Source of the DNA: Collinsella sp. AF20-14LB | Lineage (GTDB): Bacteria; Actinomycetota; Coriobacteriia; Coriobacteriales; Coriobacteriaceae | Direction of reading: 5' to 3' | Assembly: GCF_003459505.1 (NCBI RefSeq) | Contig: NZ_QRWD01000026.1 | Span: 1 to 17,914, forward strand | DNA: 17,914 nucleotides | Shown: positions 1 through 6,317 of the stretch, piece after piece | Position numbering within the stretch: the first letter of the stretch is position 1 | How the letters are laid out: every line of letters begins with the position of its first letter | Notes under the pieces: model-generated | What the model saw: the letters and a program-made list of their open reading frames with translations, nothing else | What the model was told of the DNA's origin: nothing | Databases searched by the model: none | Translations under genes and position numbers: made by a program

Positions 1-107
1 ACTTAATGTGCTTTCCGTCTTGCGCAGGACTGTAGAGCAGCAAACTTAACCCCCGCCCCCAGCCCCGGAGACCCTCCCGGAGGGACCGAAAAATTTTTTC
101 AAAAAAG

Positions 108-140
108 TTGTTGCGCGCCGGACAGACTTCTGTGTATACT
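108..140 (+). promoter_or_regulatory. Probable sigma-70-type promoter of the tRNA-Asp gene
   Basis: A -10 box TATACT lies at 135-140, with a weak -35 candidate TTGCGC at 111-116 (18-base spacer) or TTGTTG at 108-113 (21 bases). The -10 is about 46 bases before the tRNA 5' end, a plausible leader length. The -10 is a good match to consensus; the -35 choice is uncertain. Confidence 0.5.
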
Positions 141-186
141 AATCCCCGCAGCGCACGCGAGCGGAAACAAACGCGAACGTCTGCCT

Positions 187-264
<78 letters not shown>

Positions 265-272
265 ACGCAATT

Positions 273-300
273 AAAGCCACGTCTTCGGACGTGGCTTTTT
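273..300 (+). terminator. Rho-independent terminator after tRNA-Asp
   Basis: Bases 273-283 pair perfectly with 288-298 around a TTCG tetraloop (284-287), and the 3' arm runs into a T stretch. It starts 9 bases after the tRNA CCA end and so ends the tRNA transcript. Confidence 0.9.
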
Positions 301-400
301 GCGTTTGATGCACTTTGTTTCGATAGAACGATCGCTCTGGCGCATCTTCGCCCAGAATCCCCGCCCCTTCGGGAACGCAAGTAAAATCTAATAAGCATAT

Positions 401-447
401 CTGTCTAAACAACAGCTTTGTTGCGCAACACCTGTTCAACGAGACAG
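401..447. promoter_or_regulatory. Nested dyad, candidate operator upstream of the Rrf2 regulator
   Basis: A perfect 12-base palindrome (TGTTGCGCAACA, 419-430) sits at the centre of a larger imperfect dyad. CTGTCT (401-406) mirrors AGACAG (442-447), and AACAG (411-415) mirrors CTGTT (432-436). The right half overlaps the presumed -35 region of the downstream gene. Rrf2 proteins commonly repress their own promoters by binding dyads, so autoregulation is a reasonable inference, but no characterised site was matched. Confidence 0.45.
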
Positions 448-463
448 GGGGTTAGGTTATACT
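435..463 (+). promoter_or_regulatory. Probable promoter of the Rrf2-mutY-like operon
   Basis: TATACT at 458-463 is a good -10 box, and TTCAAC at 435-440 is a weak -35 box with an ideal 17-base spacer. It would give a leader of about 150 bases before the ATG at 623. The rest of the gap between the tRNA terminator and that ATG (301-622) holds the dyad described separately and no supported gene. Confidence 0.5.
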
Positions 464-622
464 AAATTGCACTGTAGGCCGCATCTGATGCATTTCGCTC
501 CAAGCGCGGCACTCAGTGGATACCCGATTTACCATTTGGATGTCCTGCGGTCATTTAGCGTCTCGACACAAGCTCGGCCCCGGAGCTCGTTCGAGCTGTT
601 CGTATTCCTTGAAAGGGGAAAA

Positions 623-1108
623 ATGGATATATCGAGGAAGACTGATTACGCCCTTCGTATGCTGGCGATGCTTGCCGAGGATCCGGAGCGTTTGCTTTCT
701 GTTCGCACCGCTGCCGAAGAGGTCAATGTCCCGTATTCGTTTGCCCGCTCGATTCAGCACGGTTTGGTCCAGGCCGGTATTGTGGAGAGCCTGCGTGGCG
801 TCCACGGTGGCATGCGTCTCAAGGTCAGTCCGGACGACGTCACCATCCGCCAGGTCGTCGAGGCCGTTCAGGGCCCTATGGTTATGAATGATTGCACCGC
901 ACCCGATGGCGACTGTGCACGCATGGGCACGTGCTGCTATCATCCCCTGTGGGCCGGAGCTCAAGCGTTGATGCGCGATTACCTCGATTCCGTTTCGCTC
1001 GGCGACATCGTCGCTCACCGCCAGTTCCCGGCCGTCGATCCCAAATTCGCCGACCGCGAAGCGTTTCCCGAGTACGCCACCTGCGCGTGCGCTTGCCGGG
1101 AGGAATAG
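623..1108 (+). CDS. Rrf2/IscR/NsrR-type transcriptional regulator with cysteine cluster
   Basis: This 161-residue protein has the Rrf2 winged-helix pattern: the N-terminus MDISRKTDYALRMLAMLAE, a recognition region around residues 30-60, and the wing HGGMRL at 61-66. Rrf2 proteins often bind an Fe-S cluster and sense iron, NO or redox state. C91, C98 and C104 (with C105) sit where IscR and NsrR carry cluster ligands, although the first spacing is six residues rather than five. Three more cysteines alternate at the C-terminus (C154, C156, C158), which is unusual. The ATG at 623 is preferred over upstream in-frame starts because GAAAGGGG at 611-618 is a good ribosome binding site and the family motif begins there. 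It ends 21 bases before the MutY-like gene, so the two are probably co-transcribed. The exact signal sensed cannot be told from sequence. Confidence 0.9.
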   Translation: MDISRKTDYALRMLAMLAEDPERLLSVRTAAEEVNVPYSFARSIQHGLVQAGIVESLRGVHGGMRLKVSPDDVTIRQVVEAVQGPMVMNDCTAPDGDCARMGTCCYHPLWAGAQALMRDYLDSVSLGDIVAHRQFPAVDPKFADREAFPEYATCACACREE

Positions 1109-1129
1109 CGCCGCATAAGGAGCATAGAT

Positions 1130-2035
1130 ATGATTCAGGACCCCTTTCGTTCGATGATTCGTTCGGAAGGGGTCCTGCGTTATCGCGACCTTCCGTGGCG
1201 CCGCACGCGCGATCCGTACATCATTTGGCTTTCTGAGGTCATGCTGCAGCAAACACAGGTACCACGCGTGGAGACGCGTATGCCGGCGTGGCTCGATCGC
1301 TTTCCGACCGTGCAGGCGCTTGCCCAGGCCGCGCCTTCCGATGTTTTGGACGCTTGGCAGGGCATGGGCTACAACCGACGCGCTCTGGCGCTTCACGGGG
1401 CCGCTCAACGGGTCGTAGAGGATTGGGGCGGGGAGTTTCCGCACGAGACGCGTGACTTGGTCGCTCTGCCTGGTATTGGCCCGGCAACGGCGCAAGGTAT
1501 CCGGTCGTTTGCGTTTGATCTTCCGGGCGTGTATCTGGAGACCAACGTGCGCACGGTCTTTCTGCATCACTTCTTTCCCGATGTACCGGCTGTTCCCGAT
1601 CGCGAGCTGGTGCCGCTGATTCAGGCGGCCTGTCCGGCGGCCCCCGGTGCGGCGACCGACGAGATCGCTCCCTTTGCCGTGCCGCTCGATGATGCCGATA
1701 CGCCGCGCGCGTGGTATTACGCGTTGCTAGATTACGGCGCATATCTAAAAAAGACGTTGCCCAATCCGTCCAGGCGCTCGGCGGGCTATAGCCGTCAATC
1801 AAAGTTTGAGGGCTCACGTCGCCAAAAGCGCGCGCATATCGTGCGCATGTTGCTGGCAGCGCGCGATGGCCAGCCGGCGGGGATTACGCTTGCTGATGCC
1901 GTGGTGGGCGTTAACGAGATGGAAGCGGCGGCTGGGCGTGGACCGGTCGAGCGCGAGCTTGTCGCGGGCATTCTGGCCGACCTGGAGCGTGAGGGCTTTT
2001 GCCGAGCCGAGGACGATCGTTGGTTGAGTGTGTAG
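1130..2035 (+). CDS. MutY-like HhH-GPD DNA glycosylase lacking Fe-S cluster and NUDIX-like domain
   Basis: The first 210 of 301 residues match A/G-specific adenine glycosylases, which remove adenine mispaired with 8-oxoguanine. Visible are DLPWR (20-24), WLSEVMLQQTQV with the catalytic-type E36, and the helix-hairpin-helix LPGIGPATA (113-121). Where MutY has its catalytic Asp (LDGNV), this protein has LETNV with E137. The four cysteines that normally hold a [4Fe-4S] cluster are absent, replaced by a basic stretch NPSRRSAGYSRQSKFEGSRR (211-230). The C-terminal MutT-like 8-oxoG reader is replaced by about 65 residues that look like a small winged-helix domain. Start: ATG with AAGGAG at 1117-1122. 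It follows the Rrf2 gene closely, fitting an oxidative-stress operon. It could act on another mismatch, such as a T-G pair; substrate is uncertain. Confidence 0.85.
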   Translation: MIQDPFRSMIRSEGVLRYRDLPWRRTRDPYIIWLSEVMLQQTQVPRVETRMPAWLDRFPTVQALAQAAPSDVLDAWQGMGYNRRALALHGAAQRVVEDWGGEFPHETRDLVALPGIGPATAQGIRSFAFDLPGVYLETNVRTVFLHHFFPDVPAVPDRELVPLIQAACPAAPGAATDEIAPFAVPLDDADTPRAWYYALLDYGAYLKKTLPNPSRRSAGYSRQSKFEGSRRQKRAHIVRMLLAARDGQPAGITLADAVVGVNEMEAAAGRGPVERELVAGILADLEREGFCRAEDDRWLSV

Positions 2036-2150
2036 CCCGCTCAAATCTGAAGAACGGGATTGTAAGGTTTAAATTCTCGGCTTGAGGGGCATCCTAAAGA
2101 CGAGGCCGCTCGGAGCCTACGGGCGGCATGCGTTGAAGGGAAGTACACCT

Positions 2151-2690
2151 ATGGATTTTGAGAACTCCCAAACCAAGAAGAACCTCGAGACCGCTTTTGC
2201 CGGTGAGTCCCAGGCACACACCAAGTATCGCTACTATGCCTCCAAGGCCAAGAAGGACGGCTACGTTCAGATCTCGAACATCTTTGCCGAGACGGCTGGC
2301 AACGAGTCCGAGCACGCCAAACTGTGGTTTAAGTATCTGCACGATGGCGCCGTCCCCGATACCCTGGACAATCTGCGCGATGCCGCCGCGGGTGAGAACT
2401 ACGAGTGGACCACGATGTACGACGAGTTTGCCAAGACCGCCGAGGAAGAGGGCTTTGCCGAGATTGCCGCAAAATTCCGTGGTGTCGCCGCCGTCGAGAA
2501 GGCCCACGAGGAGCGCTACAACAAACTCGTCGAGCGCATCGAGTCGGGCGAGGTGTTTGAGCGTGAGGGCGTAAAGGTGTGGAAGTGCCTGAACTGCGGG
2601 CACCTGCACGTTGGTGCCGAGGCGCCTGAGGTGTGCCCGGTGTGCAACCACCCGAAGGCGTACTTTGAGGAGCAGGTGGTGAACTACTAG
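2151..2690 (+). CDS. rbr: Rubrerythrin
   Basis: Rubrerythrin is a cytoplasmic non-haem diiron peroxidase that reduces hydrogen peroxide to water in anaerobes. The 179-residue protein has the full layout. A four-helix ferritin-like domain carries the ligands E19, E52-x-x-H55 and E116-x-x-H119, with a further Glu among residues 82-92. A C-terminal rubredoxin-like domain holds one iron through C146-x-x-C149 and C162-x-x-C165. The ATG at 2151 follows GAAGGGAAG (2135-2143), and the protein from that start has the normal length and N-terminus. A 115-base gap separates it from the glycosylase gene, so it may have its own promoter; no convincing -35/-10 pair was found. Its position next to an Rrf2 regulator and an oxidative-damage glycosylase suggests a peroxide defence locus. 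Confidence 0.96.
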   Translation: MDFENSQTKKNLETAFAGESQAHTKYRYYASKAKKDGYVQISNIFAETAGNESEHAKLWFKYLHDGAVPDTLDNLRDAAAGENYEWTTMYDEFAKTAEEEGFAEIAAKFRGVAAVEKAHEERYNKLVERIESGEVFEREGVKVWKCLNCGHLHVGAEAPEVCPVCNHPKAYFEEQVVNY

Positions 2691-2709
2691 CGCTTGGCGC
2701 TGGCTGCTG

Positions 2710-2809
2710 CGGAGCGCAGGGCGGGAGGCCAGATCGCCTTCCCTCCCCGCTCACGGCTCCGCAGGGTCGCGTTGAGGGAAGGCGATCCGGCCTCCCGCCC
2801 TGCGCTCCG
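2710..2809. repeat. 100-base near-perfect inverted repeat (giant hairpin)
   Basis: The left arm 2710-2745 and right arm 2774-2809 are inverted copies with 35 of 36 positions matching, separated by a 28-base loop. The arms are very GC-rich and, if transcribed, would form an extremely stable stem. There is no T tract after it and a normal terminator follows about 50 bases later, so it is more than a terminator. A REP-like or MITE-like element is the simplest reading. It is part of the 450-base gene-free stretch 2691-3141, which otherwise holds the terminator at 2859-2888, a short GGGG/CCCC dyad at 2893-2907 and no supported gene. Confidence 0.9.
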
Positions 2810-2858
2810 GCTTCGGGTCGTCGCGTGCTCGTTACTGAAAAGCTGATTAGAAGTTTGT

Positions 2859-2888
2859 GTGCCGCCCCTTTTGGGGCGGCACGTTTTT
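2859..2888 (+). terminator. Rho-independent terminator downstream of rubrerythrin
   Basis: A perfect 10-bp GC-rich stem (2859-2868 with 2873-2882) around a TTTT loop is followed by GTTTTTG. It is the likely end of the rubrerythrin transcript, which would include the long inverted repeat in its 3' tail. Confidence 0.9.
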
Positions 2889-3034
2889 GTGCGGGGTCCC
2901 TGTCCCCACAATTTTCGTCAAGCTTTTGGTTAGATTTTGGTCAGTTGGCGTAAGGGTGGAAGGCCAAAAGATTGTTGGCGAAAAAAGCTCAGAGAAAGTG
3001 CTGGTAGGGGAGTTGTTGAGGTTTTCGACAGCTT

Positions 3035-3063
3035 TTGTCAACAAGAAACTTTGCGGCTATTGC
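3035..3063 (+). promoter_or_regulatory. Possible promoter of the small membrane protein gene
   Basis: TTGTCA at 3035-3040 is a good -35 box. TATTGC at 3058-3063, 17 bases further, is a weak -10 box. The position is about 80 bases before the ATG at 3142. Confidence 0.3.
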
Positions 3064-3141
3064 TACGGATTGCGTTGTCGCGGTCATGGCGGTGCGGGAT
3101 GCTGGGCGTAAGCGTCGAATGCTCCGATTTTGGAGGCCAGC

Positions 3142-3576
3142 ATGGATTTGTTTCTTGAGACTCCGCAGCAACAAGCTGAGCGCATGCTGCGTCAGCAGCA
3201 ACGACTCATGGAGATGCAAATGCAAGGGGCGGCAGTCCAGCCCTTTGCGCAAAATGTCGTGCCCGCTGCTGTACCTGCAGCTGTGCCCGGGTGTGAATCG
3301 GCACCAGAGGCCTATTCCGTACAGCAAGATTCATATGCGCAGGAGCTCGCGTTCGACAAGCGTCGTGCGCGTCGTCGCCGCGTGGGCCAGCGCCTGCGCA
3401 CCTTGGCGATGATCGTGCTCATCCCGCTGGGGCTTGCGGCCATCTTTCTGGCGTCGTATGCCCTCACGTGCATCCTCAACGGCGCATCGCCCAACGAGGT
3501 GCTCCAGCATCTAGCGGCCCTAGGCCAGCGCTTAGGTGACGTCATAACAACCATCCGCGCCGGCTGGGAGAGTTAG
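3142..3576 (+). CDS. Small single-pass membrane protein of unknown function
   Basis: I do not recognise this 144-residue protein. It has a glutamine- and methionine-rich N-terminal stretch (residues 8-28) that could form a short amphipathic helix or coiled coil, then a proline- and alanine-rich linker (about 35-60). A strongly basic segment follows (KRRARRRR, 73-80, and on to R86), then one clear hydrophobic segment (about 87-112) and a 30-residue tail. The basic run directly before the membrane segment predicts the N-terminus in the cytoplasm and the tail outside. The ATG at 3142 is chosen because GGAGG at 3132-3136 precedes it; an upstream in-frame TTG would overlap that site. It stands alone between a terminator and the nucleotidyltransferase cassette, and codon use matches the host genes. 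Confidence 0.75.
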   Translation: MDLFLETPQQQAERMLRQQQRLMEMQMQGAAVQPFAQNVVPAAVPAAVPGCESAPEAYSVQQDSYAQELAFDKRRARRRRVGQRLRTLAMIVLIPLGLAAIFLASYALTCILNGASPNEVLQHLAALGQRLGDVITTIRAGWES

Positions 3577-3699
3577 CGTTTGTCACATTAGGACTTCTAG
3601 GGTGTAGGGATTCTCGCCACGAGTAGGATTCTTGCATCCTGTGGGTCCTGTCGTGCGACTGAATAGTATTATTGAAGATGAATAAAAATAGGATTTGCT

Positions 3700-4230
3700 A
3701 TGTATAAGCAGGATTTAGAGCAGACTCTTTTGGATATTGACGAAGAGGCGGAGCTGGAAATAGGTCCAAGAGACGATAGGCCGAGCGTTGTATTGGTGGG
3801 AGGAAGCGCCTTCATGCTAAACGATGTGACGAATCGGTCGGTTACACATGACATTGATGTGTTTGAGGCAGACAGGTGCCTCCGCGAGATCATAGCTCGA
3901 TACCCCGAGGTGAATGGCATGGTAGTGGCATATTGCAACCAGATGCCATTCAATTACGAAGATCGACTGATCCCATTGGAGATCGGGGCGCATTTTATCA
4001 GGTACTTTACGCCATCTTTGGAGGATCTGGCGGTGATGAAGCTTTATGCCTATCGTCCGAACGACATCGTCGACCTCCATAGTCGAACATTTATCGACCG
4101 ACTTGATTGGGATCTGCTCGAGCGGCTTATATTCGATGAAGGAGAGGCGTTGGCCTCGTCGCCTTCAGAGCGGAGTTATCAAGAGATGGTCTGTGCATAC
4201 AGGCAATACAAAAAGGAGGTGCTCGGTTGA
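3700..4230 (+). CDS. DUF6036-like nucleotidyltransferase, candidate toxin of a two-gene cassette
   Basis: This 176-residue protein carries the nucleotidyltransferase-fold signature: GGSA at 34-37, then THDID with D51 and D53 as the probable metal-binding acids. E94 in the strand LIPLEIG may be the third acid. A later K114 and the D122/D125 pair (MKLYAYRPNDIVDL) resemble the region seen in AbiEii and MNT-type proteins. Such enzymes transfer a nucleotide to RNA or protein, and many are toxins or antitoxins. The start is ATG with AGGA at 3690-3693. The stop overlaps the next gene's TTG start by 4 bases, so translation is probably coupled. Codons such as AGA, AGG and ATA and a lower GC content than the neighbours suggest horizontal acquisition. 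The family call is from motif memory; the toxin role is inferred from context. Confidence 0.75.
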   Translation: MYKQDLEQTLLDIDEEAELEIGPRDDRPSVVLVGGSAFMLNDVTNRSVTHDIDVFEADRCLREIIARYPEVNGMVVAYCNQMPFNYEDRLIPLEIGAHFIRYFTPSLEDLAVMKLYAYRPNDIVDLHSRTFIDRLDWDLLERLIFDEGEALASSPSERSYQEMVCAYRQYKKEVLG

Positions 4231-4790
4231 ATCTGACTTTTGAGGGATTTTTGAAAGGCTATTGCCGAGAGCTGTCCGGACAGCAGTCGCTGAGTTTTAG
4301 GAAGCTTGTAAAGCAGGCAACAACGGTTGAGCCGCGTGTGGCGGAGCCTCTGTTTTTGCTCGCTTTGGCGCAGGGTAAGGCCGAATACGTTCTGGGTTTA
4401 TCCGAGGGCTCGTGGATGGAAGAGGGCTATCGAGGTGTTTTGTCTCTGTATGGCCAAGCGAGTAGCCTGGCATCTCTATGCTCCGAGGATAAGCTCCCCA
4501 ATCGTTACGCCAACGTTTGGCGTGCGTATAGAGGGGTGAAAGAAAAGCCAGCGGCCGACAGAAGGGTGAACGCCCTGATGAGAAAGAGAACACTTAAAGC
4601 ATTGGAGGAATCGGGTGTAACGCGCTACGGTCTCTGCCGCGATTTGAATCTGAATAAGGGAAACGTGTACGCATACTTAGCCGGTGATGACTCGAAGGTG
4701 AGCAGGAAGACAGCGCGTCGCATTATGGAATATGCGGAGGAGAGAAGCACCCAAGAAGGGGCCGGGCGCCCGGTGCGTGTGGCGGGGTAA
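4227..4790 (+). CDS. C-terminal helix-turn-helix protein, partner of the nucleotidyltransferase
   Basis: This 187-residue protein starts at TTG 4227, overlapping the nucleotidyltransferase stop by 4 bases. A strong AAGGAGG at 4213-4219, seven bases upstream, supports this start. Residues 1-100 look all-alpha (a repeated pattern of leucine-rich helices, for instance 41-60) and match no family I recognise. Residues 121-170 look like a helix-turn-helix: RTLKALEESGVTRYGLCRDL, then NLNKGNVYAYLAG as the recognition part, then an arginine-rich helix. Base composition is AT-richer than the flanks. In paired systems with a nucleotidyltransferase, a DNA-binding partner is usually the antitoxin and autorepressor. 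Here it is the second gene, opposite to the order in AbiE. The role is inferred from pairing only. Confidence 0.7.
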   Translation: MNLTFEGFLKGYCRELSGQQSLSFRKLVKQATTVEPRVAEPLFLLALAQGKAEYVLGLSEGSWMEEGYRGVLSLYGQASSLASLCSEDKLPNRYANVWRAYRGVKEKPAADRRVNALMRKRTLKALEESGVTRYGLCRDLNLNKGNVYAYLAGDDSKVSRKTARRIMEYAEERSTQEGAGRPVRVAG

Positions 4791-4841
4791 GATTGATCGC
4801 GGTTTTGATTGATAATCGATTGGGTTTGTTGGGCGGAGTTT

Positions 4842-6197
4842 ATGTCTGCTATTGATATTGTGCTTGTTGTGATTGCCTTGGTGGCGGTGGGGGTTGCTGT
4901 GGCTTGCGCCCTGCAGCTTAAAGGTCTTCGTGCCGAGCTGCGGGAGCGTGGCGACAGCGACGCCGAGACGCTCGCGGCGCTCGAGCAGGCCAACAGTACA
5001 CTCGATACCCTCAACGTCGCGTTGGCCGAAACCCGACGCACCGCAAACGCCATCGCGCAGCAGCAGACGACCGATGCGGCCGTGGAGCAGCAACGCTACC
5101 TGACCATCGCGCGTGAGTTCTCGCAGGCCGGCGACCGCATGGACGACCTGCGCCGCGAGACGGCCCAACAGCTTGGCGCCAACCGCGAAGGCATCGAGCA
5201 CCGCTTGGACAAGGTGCGCGAGACGGTCGATGCCCAGCTGGGCGCCATCCGCAAGGACAACAACGCGCAGCTCGATCAGATGCGCGCGACGGTGGACGAG
5301 AAGCTCTCCCGCACGCTCAACGATCGTCTGTCGGCATCGTTTAAGCAGGTGAGCGACCAGCTCGAGGCTGTGTACAAGGGGTTGGGCGATATGCAGTCCA
5401 TTGCCACCGGCGTGGGCGACCTTAAACGCGTGCTGGGCAACGTGAAGGCGCGTGGCATTTTGGGCGAGGTGCAGCTGGGCGCGATCCTGGCGGACATCCT
5501 TACGCCCGACCAGTATCTGGAAAACGTCGCCACCAAGCCCGGCGCCTCGGAGCGCGTTGAGTTTGCCGTCAAGCTGCCGGTAGACGAGGGCGACCCCGTG
5601 CTGCTGCCAATCGACTCCAAATTCCCGGGCGATGCGTATGAGCATTTGCTCGACGCCCAGGAGTCGGGCGACGCGGAGGCCGTCGCCGCCGCGCGCAAGA
5701 CGCTCGACACCATGGTGAAGCGCGAGGCAAAGGACATCTGCGAAAAGTACCTGAGCGTGCCCGCGACCACCAACTTTGGCATTCTGTTCGTTCCGTTTGA
5801 GGGCCTGTACGCCGAGATCGTCACGCGCCCTGGGCTTATCGAGACCCTGGGCCGCGACTATCACGTCAACGTTGCCGGTCCCAGCACCATGGCGGCCATC
5901 CTCAACAGCCTGCAGATGAGCTACCAGACGTTTAAGCTGCAAAGACGCACCGACGACGTGCTACGCGTGCTTTCCGCCGTCAAGGCCGAGCTGCCGCGCT
6001 ATCAAGCGGCGCTGCGCCGCGCCCAGCAGCAGATCGAGACCGCGGGCAAAACGGTCGAGGGCATCATCACCACGCGCACCAACGTTATGGAGCGCAAGCT
6101 CAAGGATATCGACGCGCTGGAAGATGCCAAAGAGGCCGACGAGATCTTGGGACTTACGTCCGCGGGCCTGCTCGCAGACCAAGAAGACGAGGACTAG
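4842..6197 (+). CDS. rmuC: RmuC family DNA recombination protein
   Basis: RmuC proteins limit recombination between inverted repeats and are thought to be membrane-anchored nucleases. The 451-residue product shows the family layout. One N-terminal hydrophobic segment (about 4-25) is followed by a long charged coiled coil (about 27-185). The conserved C-terminal domain contains VKARGILGEVQLGAIL (201-216) and the motif LLPIDSKFPGDAY (254-266), where D258 and K260 fit the restriction-endonuclease-like core. It ends with a short acidic tail. The ATG at 4842 is preferred over one 33 bases upstream because GGGCGGAG (4831-4838) precedes it and the membrane segment begins directly after. It starts 51 bases after the nucleotidyltransferase cassette and ends at a terminator, so it may be expressed alone. 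GC-rich codon use returns here. Confidence 0.93.
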   Translation: MSAIDIVLVVIALVAVGVAVACALQLKGLRAELRERGDSDAETLAALEQANSTLDTLNVALAETRRTANAIAQQQTTDAAVEQQRYLTIAREFSQAGDRMDDLRRETAQQLGANREGIEHRLDKVRETVDAQLGAIRKDNNAQLDQMRATVDEKLSRTLNDRLSASFKQVSDQLEAVYKGLGDMQSIATGVGDLKRVLGNVKARGILGEVQLGAILADILTPDQYLENVATKPGASERVEFAVKLPVDEGDPVLLPIDSKFPGDAYEHLLDAQESGDAEAVAAARKTLDTMVKREAKDICEKYLSVPATTNFGILFVPFEGLYAEIVTRPGLIETLGRDYHVNVAGPSTMAAILNSLQMSYQTFKLQRRTDDVLRVLSAVKAELPRYQAALRRAQQQIETAGKTVEGIITTRTNVMERKLKDIDALEDAKEADEILGLTSAGLLADQEDED

Positions 6198-6206
6198 CGG
6201 CACTTG

Positions 6207-6243
6207 ACGGCGGGGCGTCTGCGCAGGCGCCCCGCCGTGTTTC
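6207..6243 (+). terminator. Rho-independent terminator after rmuC
   Basis: An 11-bp perfect stem (6207-6217 with 6228-6238) with a 10-base loop is followed by GTTT. It starts 10 bases after the rmuC stop codon. The short T run makes it moderate, but stem and position fit. Confidence 0.8.
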
Positions 6244-6317
6244 ACAACGCACTTGCCTAAAGCGCACTTTAATGTGCAACAATGGCCTTTCGCCCTATCA
6301 GACGCGAAAGGAAGCCC

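Noticed and set aside
61..107. CCCTC/GAGGG hairpin followed by A and T runs near the left end as a terminator
   Set aside because: The stem is only about 5 bp with a 3-base loop, and no upstream gene is visible in the window to assign it to.
467..622. N-terminal extension of the Rrf2 gene to an upstream ATG
   Set aside because: The extension is unlike any Rrf2 protein, and a good ribosome binding site precedes the ATG at 623.
2857..3111. Small open frame overlapping the rubrerythrin terminator
   Set aside because: It starts inside the terminator stem, has no ribosome binding site and gives a protein of random appearance.
4677..5942. A 421-codon - strand frame opposite rmuC
   Set aside because: It is a mirror of rmuC codon use, running into the neighbouring HTH gene, without a recognisable domain.
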